DNA from: an uncultured Opitutales bacterium
Lineage (GTDB): Bacteria > Verrucomicrobiota > Verrucomicrobiia > Opitutales > Intestinicryptomonadaceae
Length of the DNA: 36,508 bases
Direction: 5' to 3'
Assembly (NCBI GenBank): GCA_944389215.1
Contig: CALXLN010000066.1
Coordinates: 1 to 36,508 of the forward strand
Shown here: piece after piece, positions 1-8,224 of the stretch
How the letters are laid out: each line of letters begins with the position of its first letter
How positions within the stretch are numbered: the first letter of the stretch is position 1
Notes under the pieces: generated by a model
Told to the model about the DNA's origin: nothing
What the model saw: only the letters and a program-made list of their open reading frames with translations
Databases searched by the model: none
Program-made: the position numbers and the translations under genes

Positions 1-1318
1 CTTTCTTCAGGCGGTTTTTCATGTCTTTAAGAAGTTTGCCGTGCGATTTGCCATAGGCTAAATTTTTTGTCTCGTCGGGATCTGAAGCCGTATCGTACAA
101 GAAATGCGCGCCTTGGGGCTTCCACCAGTATGCGCATTCCAATGCCGGCGAATCGGATTCTACGGCTGCCCGCCTAAAAGCGCGCCAACCTGCCTGTCCA
201 AAAGCGTAGTTTGAAACTATTAACGGCTGCCTGTAAGCGAAAAAGTTTCTAATGTAGCGCACATTGCCCGAACTTACCGCGCGGCTGAAATAAGTGCTTT
301 CGTCAAAACGCGCCGCAACCAGAAAAACCTCATCGCTCTTTCCGGAAATATCCATTCCCAAAAACGGCTTTCCGCACATTTGCTCAGGAATTTTTATTCC
401 CGCCAAATTTAGGATTGTCGGAGCCAAATCCGTAAAATCCACGGTGCGTTCGGAAATTTTTCCCGTCCGTCCAAAAGGATTCAAATGCTTTAACTTCTCA
501 GGAATATAAACTATTAGAGGAACTTGCGTGCCGTCCTTGTTAAGGTTGCGCTTTTGCCGGGGAAGAATGCCCCCGTGGTCGGAATAATAAAATATTATGG
601 TATTGTCCACCACTTCCCGTGGCTCTCTCATCAAATCGGAAATTATCTCTCCCACCCTTCTGTCCATCGCCTTTATGCAGTCGTAATACACGGCTATGTC
701 GCTTTTTATTTCGGGCAGAGGGGGAAGATACCCCGGTATATCCACACGCTCCGGATCGTTTTCAGGAATCGGGGGAATTATATTGCGGGCGCGGTTTCTT
801 GCAATTTTTTCGTCGAAAAGATTGCTTTCATGCGTCGTCTCTATGTTAAAAACGGCCAAAAACGGCGTATCCTTGGAAGGCCTGTTTTTAAAGTGCGCGG
901 TACGCCTGCATTCATCCCAAATAGACGCGTCGTTCATCCTTATATTGTAGTCTGTTTTCGCGGCGTTCGTGCAGTAATATCCGGCCTCTTTGAAATAAAC
1001 AGGATAAGGTTTGAACTTTGGCGGGACCGGATAGCGCGAACGCATATTGTGAGTTCCGAGAGTCGCCGCGTTTACGCCGGTGAGTATGGTCGACCTGGCA
1101 ACCGCGCAAACAGGGGCGTTGGCATAGGCGTTCATAAACACAAGCCCAGATTCGGCAAGCTTGCTTAAATTCGGCGCCGAGCACGATTTGTCGCCGTACA
1201 TGGGCATATATCTTGCGGAATTGTCCTCGCTGACAATCCACAGAATGTTCGGCTTGCCGGCAGATATGCAAGACAAGCCGCAAAGGCAACACCAGATAAA
1301 AAACGCAATCTTCGACAA
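1..1318 (-). CDS. Secreted formylglycine-dependent sulfatase (C-terminus cut by window edge)
   Basis: Hydrolyses sulfate esters, probably on a polysaccharide, in the periplasm or outside the cell. The reverse-strand frame is open from a TAA just upstream of 1318 to position 1, so the C-terminus lies outside the window. I take TTG at 1318 as the start because no ATG precedes the conserved core; it gives a hydrophobic leader (IAFFIWCCLCGLSC) before KPNILWIVSEDN, the first metal-binding segment. The active-site block APVCAVARSTILTG (about residues 69-81) has the Cys that would become formylglycine (about C71) and the following Arg (R75), but Val sits where Pro or Ala is usual. Further sulfatase motifs are TNAAKTDYN and YYSDHGG (metal Asp/His). 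It starts 12 nt after the stop of the upstream glycoside hydrolase, so the two are probably co-transcribed. The exact sulfatase subfamily and substrate cannot be read here. Confidence 0.9.
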   Translation of the reverse strand, partial: MSKIAFFIWCCLCGLSCISAGKPNILWIVSEDNSARYMPMYGDKSCSAPNLSKLAESGLVFMNAYANAPVCAVARSTILTGVNAATLGTHNMRSRYPVPPKFKPYPVYFKEAGYYCTNAAKTDYNIRMNDASIWDECRRTAHFKNRPSKDTPFLAVFNIETTHESNLFDEKIARNRARNIIPPIPENDPERVDIPGYLPPLPEIKSDIAVYYDCIKAMDRRVGEIISDLMREPREVVDNTIIFYYSDHGGILPRQKRNLNKDGTQVPLIVYIPEKLKHLNPFGRTGKISERTVDFTDLAPTILNLAGIKIPEQMCGKPFLGMDISGKSDEVFLVAARFDESTYFSRAVSSGNVRYIRNFFAYRQPLIVSNYAFGQAGWRAFRRAAVESDSPALECAYWWKPQGAHFLYDTASDPDETKNLAYGKSHGKLLKDMKNRLKK

Positions 1319-1330
1319 CTTCGTTTTTGT

Positions 1331-2755
1331 TTATTGTTTAAAATCTATGCGGACCGCGCAAGAGCGCTTGAATGCGGGCAATTTTACCTTTACGGACCTT
1401 TCAGCCTCGAAGATCCGGCCTCCCCAAAGGTCGTAGACCCTAACGCGCGCTATTTCACGCCCTTTTGAGCAATCGGAAAAATCCAACGCCGCCGAATCTA
1501 TATTGCGGGGTTTCTGCCCGCGTTCAAATTCGCTTCTCCAATCGTTTTTGGAATCCCGCGCAAACGCCAACAGAGACGTTTTTCCGCATAGTGCGTAAAC
1601 GCGCAAACCGTCCGCATCAGCCCTGAAGGGTTTGAAATTTTGCGCAGGAATGTCGATATCCTTGATAAGTTCCGAAAACTGCTTCATGTGTCGCCAATGC
1701 CCGTGCGTGTAGATGTAATCGTTCCAATGCCACATTTCTCCGGGTCCGGCGGCTCCGCAGAAAAACGGAGTATAAAAGAAATCGTGAAAGATTATTCCGT
1801 CGCCATCGGAATCGTAGAAGCGCCATTTGCCAGTGTGGTTTGGCTGCACGGCGCCGGTCTCGGCTAGCAGCAAGGGGCGGTCTCCGAGAATCGACTCCAT
1901 CTGGGCAACGGCGTCCGCCGCTCCGATATCCGCAGGCGCCTGGCATTCCTTATACTGCGCGCCTTCGTCGAGATACCTGTGAACGGCGGCTATTGCGTTT
2001 GCCGTATCGGCGTAAAAAAGCTTGTAGGATTTTTTAGACCAATCTGAATCAAAACTTCCGTAGCTGTTCACTACAAGCTGCTTTTTGCAAACCTCGGAAA
2101 TTCTTGCAAACATATATTCCTGCCACTTTTTTACGGTCTCGGGATTAGCCTTGACCGTATTTTGCTCGTTCCAAAGCTCCCACGCAAAAACTATTGGATC
2201 GTCGCCGTATCTGTCGAAAAGAACTTTGAAGCGGTTGAAATACAAATCCCTTCCCTTTTGCGACGAAAAGAAATCGTCCATATTCTTAAATTCTCCGTCG
2301 TAAACCGGGCGAACAAAAGCGGGAGAAACAGGGCCGCCCCCTTTTAGATTTCTAAAGTGCTCAAGACATATTTTTATGCGAATTCCATACTTTCGGGCAA
2401 GCGAAACGTATCTGTCTATCCGGGCAATCTTAACGGGATTGTATACACCCGGCTTTTCGTCCTCTATCTCGTAAAAAGCGTTGGAAACCCATAGGCGCGC
2501 GTAATTGCCTCCGTTCGCCGCCATATTTTTCATATGCGCCTCAACCATCTCGAAACACTTATCCTCGGAAACCCTTGCCTCAGCTCCCGGAAAACACAAA
2601 TTGTATCCTATCGGCACATAGCAAGAACCGTCCGAAAGTTCAAAGTAGCGCGGATTTTCTTGCGAAACTTTTACAAACCCGCCATCGCCTCCAGAAGCGC
2701 AAAGCGGAATAAAAAGACATGCTGCTGCTAAATGTTTTAATAATAAACTCTTCAT
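1331..2755 (-). CDS. Secreted glycoside hydrolase, cellulase/GH5-like (clan GH-A)
   Basis: A 474-residue protein with a signal peptide (MKSLLLKHLAAACLFIPLCAS). It has the look of a clan GH-A retaining glycosidase: NGGNYARLWVSN near residues 81-92, AWELWNEQNT with the likely acid/base Glu at about 197, and LLLAETGAV with the likely nucleophile Glu at about 299. A small beta-rich tail follows from about residue 390. The spacing of the two Glu residues and the WNE motif fit GH5 or a related cellulase-fold family; which family, and whether the substrate is a mannan, glucan or host glycan, cannot be settled by eye. It is the first gene of a probable two-gene operon with the sulfatase, suggesting that the two act on one sulfated or decorated glycan. 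The ATG at 2755 leads directly into the signal peptide, so the start is well supported. Confidence 0.88.
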   Translation of the reverse strand: MKSLLLKHLAAACLFIPLCASGGDGGFVKVSQENPRYFELSDGSCYVPIGYNLCFPGAEARVSEDKCFEMVEAHMKNMAANGGNYARLWVSNAFYEIEDEKPGVYNPVKIARIDRYVSLARKYGIRIKICLEHFRNLKGGGPVSPAFVRPVYDGEFKNMDDFFSSQKGRDLYFNRFKVLFDRYGDDPIVFAWELWNEQNTVKANPETVKKWQEYMFARISEVCKKQLVVNSYGSFDSDWSKKSYKLFYADTANAIAAVHRYLDEGAQYKECQAPADIGAADAVAQMESILGDRPLLLAETGAVQPNHTGKWRFYDSDGDGIIFHDFFYTPFFCGAAGPGEMWHWNDYIYTHGHWRHMKQFSELIKDIDIPAQNFKPFRADADGLRVYALCGKTSLLAFARDSKNDWRSEFERGQKPRNIDSAALDFSDCSKGREIARVRVYDLWGGRIFEAERSVKVKLPAFKRSCAVRIDFKQ

Positions 2756-3134
2756 TTATATATGCTATAAAAAAGCCCCACATGGTCAAGCTGCAAAAAC
2801 TCAAATTCCAACAGGCATTGCGCGCGCCGCTAATAATATAAATTGTCTTAAAAATCCGGAGAGAGAAAACCGATAAAACACTTTCGCCCAAGTACGGGCT
2901 AAAATACGTCGGTGAATTGGCCGTTTATTAAGGCAAGCCAGAACAAGAGCCTGCCCGAAAGAATTTCATTATTGCTTAAAAACTCTCAGAAGCCTTAACC
3001 GCAAAACTGTAGCGCCTCAAATTCCCATCTGCAGCCGAATCGCGCTTCGGAACCTTGAATAAGACAATTTAGAGCCCGACACTGCAATGTATAAGCTCTG
3101 GCAATTATTGCATGCGCGCGAAAATTAAATGCGC
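2756..3134. other. Non-coding stretch upstream of the glycoside hydrolase gene
   Basis: About 380 bases with no convincing reading frame. It must hold the promoter of the minus-strand hydrolase/sulfatase pair, but I see no clear -35/-10 pair, hairpin terminator or repeat. A short minus-strand frame that runs into the hydrolase start (2640-2891) has no protein-like character. Confidence 0.5.
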
Positions 3135-3437
3135 CTAGACAGAAATTTTTTCGTCTCTTGACAGTTTTTCCCTCACCGCGTGAACAATGTATTCGTCTAT
3201 GGTTTTTATGTTAAGCCTCTCCATGTGTTTCATTAATTTTCTGAAATCCGGCAGAGACAAATGCAGCTCTATGGAATCCGACATTAGGCGCGACACAAGC
3301 GCTGCGGCATATCCTGGCAATTCTCCGCGCGTGCGCCAACCTTCTATGGTTTTTGGAGATACGCAACATTTATCGGCGACTTCTTTCCTCGTAAGTCCCG
3401 CTTTTTTTCGCCATTCTTCTAGTTCGCTGTATCTCAT
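3135..3437 (-). CDS. Small HTH protein with C-terminal ribbon-helix-helix-like segment
   Basis: A 100-residue putative DNA-binding regulator. The N-terminal half has a helix-turn-helix pattern: GLTRKEVADKCCVSPKTIEGW, about residues 14-34, where VSPKTIEGW would be the recognition helix. The C-terminal half (about residues 54-93) reads as a short beta strand (SIELHLSLP), a helix (DFRKLMKHMERLN) and a second helix (DEYIVHAVREKL), the order found in ribbon-helix-helix proteins. The same layout occurs in the divergent neighbour starting at 3558 (ERFIIDAVSEKM and ERYIIKILRDET). A perfect 17-bp-arm inverted repeat lies between the two genes, so one or both proteins may bind it and control their own expression. 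No exact family is recognised; the HTH call is moderately secure, the RHH call is inference. Confidence 0.75.
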   Translation of the reverse strand: MRYSELEEWRKKAGLTRKEVADKCCVSPKTIEGWRTRGELPGYAAALVSRLMSDSIELHLSLPDFRKLMKHMERLNIKTIDEYIVHAVREKLSRDEKISV

Positions 3438-3498
3438 TTAAATTTTAATTTAGTACTCTTTCTATTTGCTCTTTAAACAATATCAAACATTTTCATTT

Positions 3499-3543
3499 CC
3501 TTAAAATAAGGTATTATTATCTTGAAAATACCTTATTTTAAGG
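3499..3543. promoter_or_regulatory. Perfect 17-bp-arm inverted repeat between divergent regulator genes (putative operator)
   Basis: The arms at 3499-3515 and 3527-3543 (CCTTAAAATAAGGTATT and its exact complement) are separated by 11 bases. The element begins 61 bases upstream of the minus-strand HTH gene and ends 14 bases before the ATG of the plus-strand gene. The arms are AT-rich and no T-run follows on either strand, so an operator for a dimeric repressor is likelier than an intrinsic terminator. That either neighbour binds it is inference. Confidence 0.6.
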
Positions 3544-3557
3544 GTTTATTTAAAATT

Positions 3558-3932
3558 ATGAATCAAATAAGCATATTCATTAATAAACGAAAAATTCCTA
3601 AAAATATTTTCGGAATTTTTAACGGGAAACAAAATAAATCCCACGTTAATATGGAAAGATTCATAATAGACGCAGTATCTGAAAAAATGCGTTCCGGGAA
3701 AAAATCCAAAAACAAGGCTTCTTCCGACAGTATTCTACCGTCGGACAACTCGTTTGTTCAGAAAGAAGTGCTCATATCGTTGCACATTCCATACGACATA
3801 CTGAATGAGATATGCAAAATTGCCGAGGAGTTAAAGTGCGAACCGGAAAGATACATAATAAAAATTTTGAGAGACGAAACAAAAGGCAAGCATATAGGTT
3901 TTTGCGGGGGAGAAAGAAAACAACTAAGATAA
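3558..3932 (+). CDS. Small hypothetical protein with two ribbon-helix-helix-like segments
   Basis: A 124-residue protein from ATG 3558. A longer frame using TTG at 3522 would start inside the palindrome and is less likely. The C-terminal half has a clear strand-helix-helix pattern: VLISLHIPYD, then LNEICKIAEELK, then EPERYIIKILRDE. The N-terminal half shows a weaker version (QISIFINKRK followed by VNMERFIIDAVSEKM). A polar, Lys/Ser-rich linker joins them. This looks like a tandem ribbon-helix-helix DNA-binding protein whose second helices resemble the C-terminal helix of the divergent HTH protein. It could be a transcriptional regulator or an accessory partner of the HTH protein; no toxin or plasmid gene is nearby. 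The last residues (GFCGGERKQLR) are basic. The function is unproven and no named family is recognised. Confidence 0.6.
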   Translation: MNQISIFINKRKIPKNIFGIFNGKQNKSHVNMERFIIDAVSEKMRSGKKSKNKASSDSILPSDNSFVQKEVLISLHIPYDILNEICKIAEELKCEPERYIIKILRDETKGKHIGFCGGERKQLR

Positions 3933-4423
3933 ATATTCCATTCTTAGGAATCCGGTAATTTTAATATTACCCTTGCAGTTTCGCCTCATTGAAACATTCA
4001 ACAGCACAGTCGCGCCGCCCTAAAAAATTACAATGTTGCAAATGTATTCCACACACTTGTCCCATTCCAAGCCCGCAAACTAAAATAATTTATTTGAATT
4101 AAATTCCTGACAGCCTTGCAAAACAGCTCTTACCCGCCGGACGCCTCTCCATGAACAAACGCGGAACGGGAACCGAACAACCGCTGAAATAATTTGAATA
4201 TGCTGCAATTTCATCACAAAACGCATTAACCGGCTGTTCCCAAAATTAAACAACGCTACTTCATTTCCACATTCGGAGGAAACGCCGCAGTCGACGCTAG
4301 AATTTGATTTTTTTGATTCACTACATTTTAAATTCCACTATTGTGGCAAAAAATAATTTTATAAAAACAATCCGGATACAAGTGTTCAACAAACAGCTTG
4401 GCGCGCAGCACGGCAATATCTTT
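3933..4423. other. Non-coding stretch
   Basis: About 490 bases between the small RHH-like gene and the glycosylase. I see no RNA gene, repeat or clear terminator. The frame upstream of 4424 stays open back to a TTG at 4304, but the residues it adds are not family-like. It presumably contains the promoter of the following gene. Confidence 0.4.
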
Positions 4424-5008
4424 ATGGGCAGCGACTCGCAGGAAAAACATCCCTTGAAGCCTTTTTTTCCGAAAGGCGCGCGATTGCTTATGCTGGGAAC
4501 TTTTCCGCCAAAGAAAAATAGGTGGTCCATGGATTTTTTCTATCCGAATTTTCAAAACGACATGTGGAGAATTTTCGGAATTATATATTTTTCAGACCCG
4601 CTGCATTTCACAATAGCTGGGAAAAAATCCTTCGACAAAAATAAATTGGAAACTTTTCTCTCTGCGAGAAAAATAGCCCTTTACGATGTCGCAATATCGG
4701 TCGTGCGCCTCAAGGACAACGCAAGCGACGCCTTTCTAGAAATAAAAGAAACTTTAAATTTACCAACCGCGCTAAAAAAACTTCCAGAATGCTCCGCCGT
4801 TGCTGCAACCGGGAAAAAAGCATGCCAAACGCTCGCAGAAACTCTAAACGTTCCCGAACCTAAAATCGGTGAATGCGCGCGCGTGGAAATCGCTGGAAGA
4901 AAAATAAACTTTTACAGAATGGCGTCAACATCGCGCGCATATCCGCTGCCCATTGCTCAAAAGGCTCTGATATACGCCAGCATGATGCGAAAAGAAAATC
5001 TGCTTTGA
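4424..5008 (+). CDS. Uracil-DNA glycosylase superfamily protein
   Basis: A 194-residue protein (from ATG 4424) resembling single-domain members of the uracil-DNA glycosylase superfamily, which remove deaminated or mismatched bases during base-excision repair. Visible signatures are LLMLGTFPPKKNRW (about residues 21-34, the position of the family's water-activating loop), FFYPNFQNDMWRIFG (substrate-pocket region), ALYDVAISVVR and the late MASTSRAY segment at the place of the DNA-intercalation loop. The frame is open further upstream to a TTG at 4304, but those 40 residues look unstructured and the conserved core begins after the ATG. It appears to stand alone, with no operon partner. Which lesion it prefers (uracil, hypoxanthine or another base) cannot be told from the sequence. 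Confidence 0.75.
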   Translation: MGSDSQEKHPLKPFFPKGARLLMLGTFPPKKNRWSMDFFYPNFQNDMWRIFGIIYFSDPLHFTIAGKKSFDKNKLETFLSARKIALYDVAISVVRLKDNASDAFLEIKETLNLPTALKKLPECSAVAATGKKACQTLAETLNVPEPKIGECARVEIAGRKINFYRMASTSRAYPLPIAQKALIYASMMRKENLL

Positions 5009-5138
5009 TAAAATTTAGCGGCGCGTTCGCAGTATGCCTGCGCAATTATAAACGCATATTTCAAAAAATTTTCTTTATATAAGCGCATATATATATTGTA
5101 AAAGCCTTATAAAATAAATTTGTGAATTTATCTAAAAA

Positions 5139-6530
5139 ATGAAAATTATAGTTTTTCTAACAATTTGCATTTTCTTCACCTTTCAAACACACGCCAACGA
5201 ATACTCAGGGAACCCAATTATACCTGATAATTTCGCCGATCCCGCGCTGCTGATTGACGGCGGGGTATTTTACATATACTCCACCTCTAACTGCGGCACC
5301 GTTTGGTATTCAAAAGATTTCAGGAACTGGAAGCACCGCGTTTTAAACTGGCCTACTTGCACAAATAAAAAATGCCAATGGGCGCCCTGCATCAGAAAGG
5401 TTGGGAACTTCTACTATTTGTATTACTCGCTAGACAGCCAAATATACGCCGCCAAATCTGCGTCGCCATTCGGACCTTTTGAAAATATGCTGCCCAACGA
5501 CGCCCCTTTCATAAAAGACAAGCAGTATTTTTCCCCAACAATCCACTCGATTGACGCAGACTTGTTTATTGATGACGACGGCCGCGCATACCTTTACTGG
5601 GGCTCTGGTTGGAACTTTAAAAATGGGCTATGCGCGGCTGCGGAATTAAATCCCGACATGTGCTCATTAAAAACCGCCCCTAAGAATATAACCCCCGAAG
5701 GTTATTTTGAAGGGCCACATATGCTAAAGCGCAACGGGAAATATTATTTAATGTACTCAGACGGCGTATACACTGACAACACCTACTGTCTTAAGTACTC
5801 AGTTTCCGACTCTCCTCTCGGCCCATTTGTATACGGGAAAAACAATCCGATTCTCATAACCGACAAATCGAAAAACATCTACGGGCCCGGACACCACTAT
5901 ACCGCAAAGATTGGCGACAAATACTATATAATATACCATAAGCTTGAATATCCTAGGATAAACGAAAAGCGCGACGGAACCTACCGCCAAATTTGCATAG
6001 ACGAACTTGTATTCGACAGCGAAGGAAACATCGAAAAAGTAGTTCCGACCCACCGCGGCGTGAAATTGGATTTTGTTGCGTCTAATAAAAACGGGCAAGA
6101 GAAACGAATAATTCCGATAAAAACGGAGTCTTCCAAATGCGCGCAGTTTACGCCAAACGCCTATGAAGCTTCAAAGGCATTTGATGAAAATTTCGGCACT
6201 CTCTGGGAACCCGCCGATGGGAAAGATGCATGGATTGCCGCGGATTTGGGAGAAATAAAGGAAATATCGGCTATCGAACCGTTTTTTGCTTCGACGCGAG
6301 ACGGCGTAAAATATATCATAGAGTATTCGTCCGACACTCCCCAAAACGGTTCGGTTAGCTCCGTAAAAAATTGGGAGACCTACTGCAGCTTAGACAATTC
6401 CGACGCAAAAGAGTGGCCGCAACGTACCGAAAAGCGCGTGAAAGCCCGCTTTGTGCGCTTAAAATTTACCGGAGGAGAAACTTCAAGATGGGGTCTTTGG
6501 GAACTCAAAATTTTTGAGGAAATAAAATAA
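5139..6530 (+). CDS. Secreted GH43 glycosidase with C-terminal F5/8-type (discoidin-like) domain
   Basis: A 463-residue exo-acting glycosidase of the family 43 five-bladed beta-propeller fold (arabinofuranosidase/xylosidase type). A signal peptide (about residues 1-19, ending QTHA) precedes NPIIPDNFADPALL with the likely base Asp34. SIDADLFIDDDGRAYLYWGS carries the pKa-modulating Asp (about 139) and GYFEGPHMLKRNGKYYLMYS the acid Glu (about 191), a complete catalytic triad. Residues about 320-463 form a beta-sandwich like coagulation-factor 5/8 type C or CBM32 domains (NAYEASKAFDENFGTLWEP, DAWIAADLGE, ARFVRLKFTG), a probable sugar-binding module. With the sulfatase and GH-A-like enzyme nearby it forms a small glycan-degradation locus, though on the opposite strand. 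The substrate linkage is not determined. ATG 5139 gives the signal peptide directly. Confidence 0.93.
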   Translation: MKIIVFLTICIFFTFQTHANEYSGNPIIPDNFADPALLIDGGVFYIYSTSNCGTVWYSKDFRNWKHRVLNWPTCTNKKCQWAPCIRKVGNFYYLYYSLDSQIYAAKSASPFGPFENMLPNDAPFIKDKQYFSPTIHSIDADLFIDDDGRAYLYWGSGWNFKNGLCAAAELNPDMCSLKTAPKNITPEGYFEGPHMLKRNGKYYLMYSDGVYTDNTYCLKYSVSDSPLGPFVYGKNNPILITDKSKNIYGPGHHYTAKIGDKYYIIYHKLEYPRINEKRDGTYRQICIDELVFDSEGNIEKVVPTHRGVKLDFVASNKNGQEKRIIPIKTESSKCAQFTPNAYEASKAFDENFGTLWEPADGKDAWIAADLGEIKEISAIEPFFASTRDGVKYIIEYSSDTPQNGSVSSVKNWETYCSLDNSDAKEWPQRTEKRVKARFVRLKFTGGETSRWGLWELKIFEEIK

Positions 6531-6897
6531 ACGCGCCTAATACGACTGTCTGCAAAGCAGCACAACACACTATAACTCCGCAAAAATTTTTCGGCCTTCT
6601 TTTTTTGCCCTCGCACTCGTTTGGGTAAATTTCCTCCGCAAAAAAATCTAACCGGAGTTCCGCATTAGGCGTACATTAGGTGCCGCGCTCTGATAAATTT
6701 TCTTCCCTGAAATATGCGGATTTTGCGAGCCCGCAAAACACCGCAAAAAAGAAAGGAAATCTTTTCGGCTGGAATCCGCCTGCACTCTGTCGCTTATGAT
6801 AAGCTTTTTTAAAAACGCTAAAGTTTATCCCAGCGCGAAATATTTTTCATTGAGCAAGCAAAAGCCGCAAAGAAAAGCTTGCGCAAAGCAAGGCCGC
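6531..6897. other. Non-coding stretch between convergent genes
   Basis: About 370 AT-rich bases between the 3' ends of the GH43 gene and mtaB. Apart from a weak hairpin near the mtaB end, no gene, RNA or repeat was seen. Confidence 0.5.
6869..6889 (-). terminator. Weak possible terminator after mtaB
   Basis: On the minus strand, CTTGC and GCAAG form a 5-bp stem just past the mtaB stop, followed by a pyrimidine-rich CTTTTCTTT. The stem is short, so this is only a candidate end of the dapA-mtaB transcript. Confidence 0.3.
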
Positions 6898-8202
6898 TTA
6901 AACGGTTTTTCCAACGACGCGGTTTGATTCCAAGCGCTCCAATCTAACTCTCTTTAACGTGTTGCGAAGCCCGTCTTGCGGAATATAAACCAATGTCTGT
7001 ATGTAATTGTCCGTGTACGACAAATACTCTCCGCTTGCCAGACGGTTCTCCAATAAAACTTCTCTTTCCTTTCCCAACTGCGATTTCCAAAACCTGCGTT
7101 CAACATCCGCCGCGGCAAGGCGCAAATCGTCCGCGCGCGCCTTGCGGACCGCCTCCGGCGGAGTCTCGCCCGCCATGGCGGCAGCCAAAGTTTTAGGGCG
7201 CGGCGAAAACGTAAATACATGCAAGTGCGTTAGGGGACTTTCTAAAAATGCCGTTCGCGTGGCGGCGTAATCGGCGTCGCTCTCGCCGGGGTGCCCGCAT
7301 ATTATGTCGGCACCTATGGATATGTCCGGCAAACGGTTCCGAATCCTCTCCGCAAGCGCCATGAACTCTGAAACATTGTATCCGCGCCGCATTGCGCGCA
7401 ACACATTGTCGCTTAAACTTTGGGCTGAAATATGCAAATAAGGCGCCAGAATATGGGAACTATCGCCCATTCTCTCAACGATTGCGTCGGCGTCGAAATG
7501 CGGAGGCTCTATGCTGCCTATCCGCAAACGCAAAAGCCCCGGTATCGCATTGAGGCTGTCCGCGAGCTCAACCAAACCTCCCTCCGGCGCGGAAAACTTT
7601 GATATGTTTATGCCCGTTAAAATTATCTCGCGCACTCCGCGGCTAACCAAATTGCGCGCATCGGACAATATCTCGCTGAAATTGCGGCTGCGCGGCAAGC
7701 CGCGAGCTCGCGGAATTATGCAGTACGAACACGCGTTGTCGCAGCCGTCTTGTATTTTTAAATTTGCCCTATCCGCTATATCGGCGCCGCCAGACAAAAG
7801 CGATTCTCCGAGACCAACCGCCCGGTCTAAAAATATCTTTGCAGGAGATTTTTTGGTTGCGGGATTTTTCTCCAATATGTCTATTAAAGCGGATTTGGAC
7901 GCGTTTCCTACCACCCATTTGACACCTTCAATTTCGGAAAGCTCCGAAGCCGAAGTCTGCGCGTAACATCCTGTAACGGCTATCAAACCGCCGGGATTTT
8001 CCCGCATAAAAGCCCTAAGCGCGCGCCGCGTCTTAGTCTCGGCGAGCCGCGTCAGGGCGCATGAATTCACCACGCAAACGTCTGCGCGCTCGCCGCGGCC
8101 TGCAATTTTCCAGCCGCGCGCGCGCGCCGCGTCGGCAATAGCCATCGACTCGTACTGGTTAACCCTGCACCCAAGCGTGCAAATTGACATTTTGCGCCCC
8201 AT
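6898..8202 (-). CDS. mtaB: tRNA threonylcarbamoyladenosine methylthiotransferase MtaB
   Basis: Radical-SAM methylthiotransferase that converts t6A37 to ms2t6A in tRNAs. From ATG 8202 (434 residues) it has the N-terminal UPF0004 domain with three cluster cysteines (about C8 in ICTLGCRVNQYE, C48 in VVNSC, C79 in TGCYAQ). The radical-SAM triad CDNACSYC follows (C154, C158, C161), then LTGINI and ISIGADIICGHPGE, and a TRAM-like RNA-binding tail from about residue 375. The reading frame extends 53 codons upstream but that part lies inside mrp and is not family-like; ATG 8190 is an alternative start just before the conserved block. CRVNQYES and absence of a MiaB-type N-terminus favour MtaB over MiaB or RimO. 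It is the last gene of the dapA-dapB-ruvA-mrp-mtaB operon. Confidence 0.93.
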   Translation of the reverse strand: MGRKMSICTLGCRVNQYESMAIADAARARGWKIAGRGERADVCVVNSCALTRLAETKTRRALRAFMRENPGGLIAVTGCYAQTSASELSEIEGVKWVVGNASKSALIDILEKNPATKKSPAKIFLDRAVGLGESLLSGGADIADRANLKIQDGCDNACSYCIIPRARGLPRSRNFSEILSDARNLVSRGVREIILTGINISKFSAPEGGLVELADSLNAIPGLLRLRIGSIEPPHFDADAIVERMGDSSHILAPYLHISAQSLSDNVLRAMRRGYNVSEFMALAERIRNRLPDISIGADIICGHPGESDADYAATRTAFLESPLTHLHVFTFSPRPKTLAAAMAGETPPEAVRKARADDLRLAAADVERRFWKSQLGKEREVLLENRLASGEYLSYTDNYIQTLVYIPQDGLRNTLKRVRLERLESNRVVGKTV

Positions 8203-8224
8203 TTGCGGTCTCAGCTCGAGAAAT

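Noticed and set aside
912-1292. 126-residue minus-strand frame overlapping the sulfatase
   Set aside because: Out of frame with the sulfatase, whose own minus-strand frame carries all family motifs.
3499-3543. The palindrome as an intrinsic terminator
   Set aside because: AT-rich stem, no T-run on either strand, and located just upstream of both divergent genes, not at a gene end.
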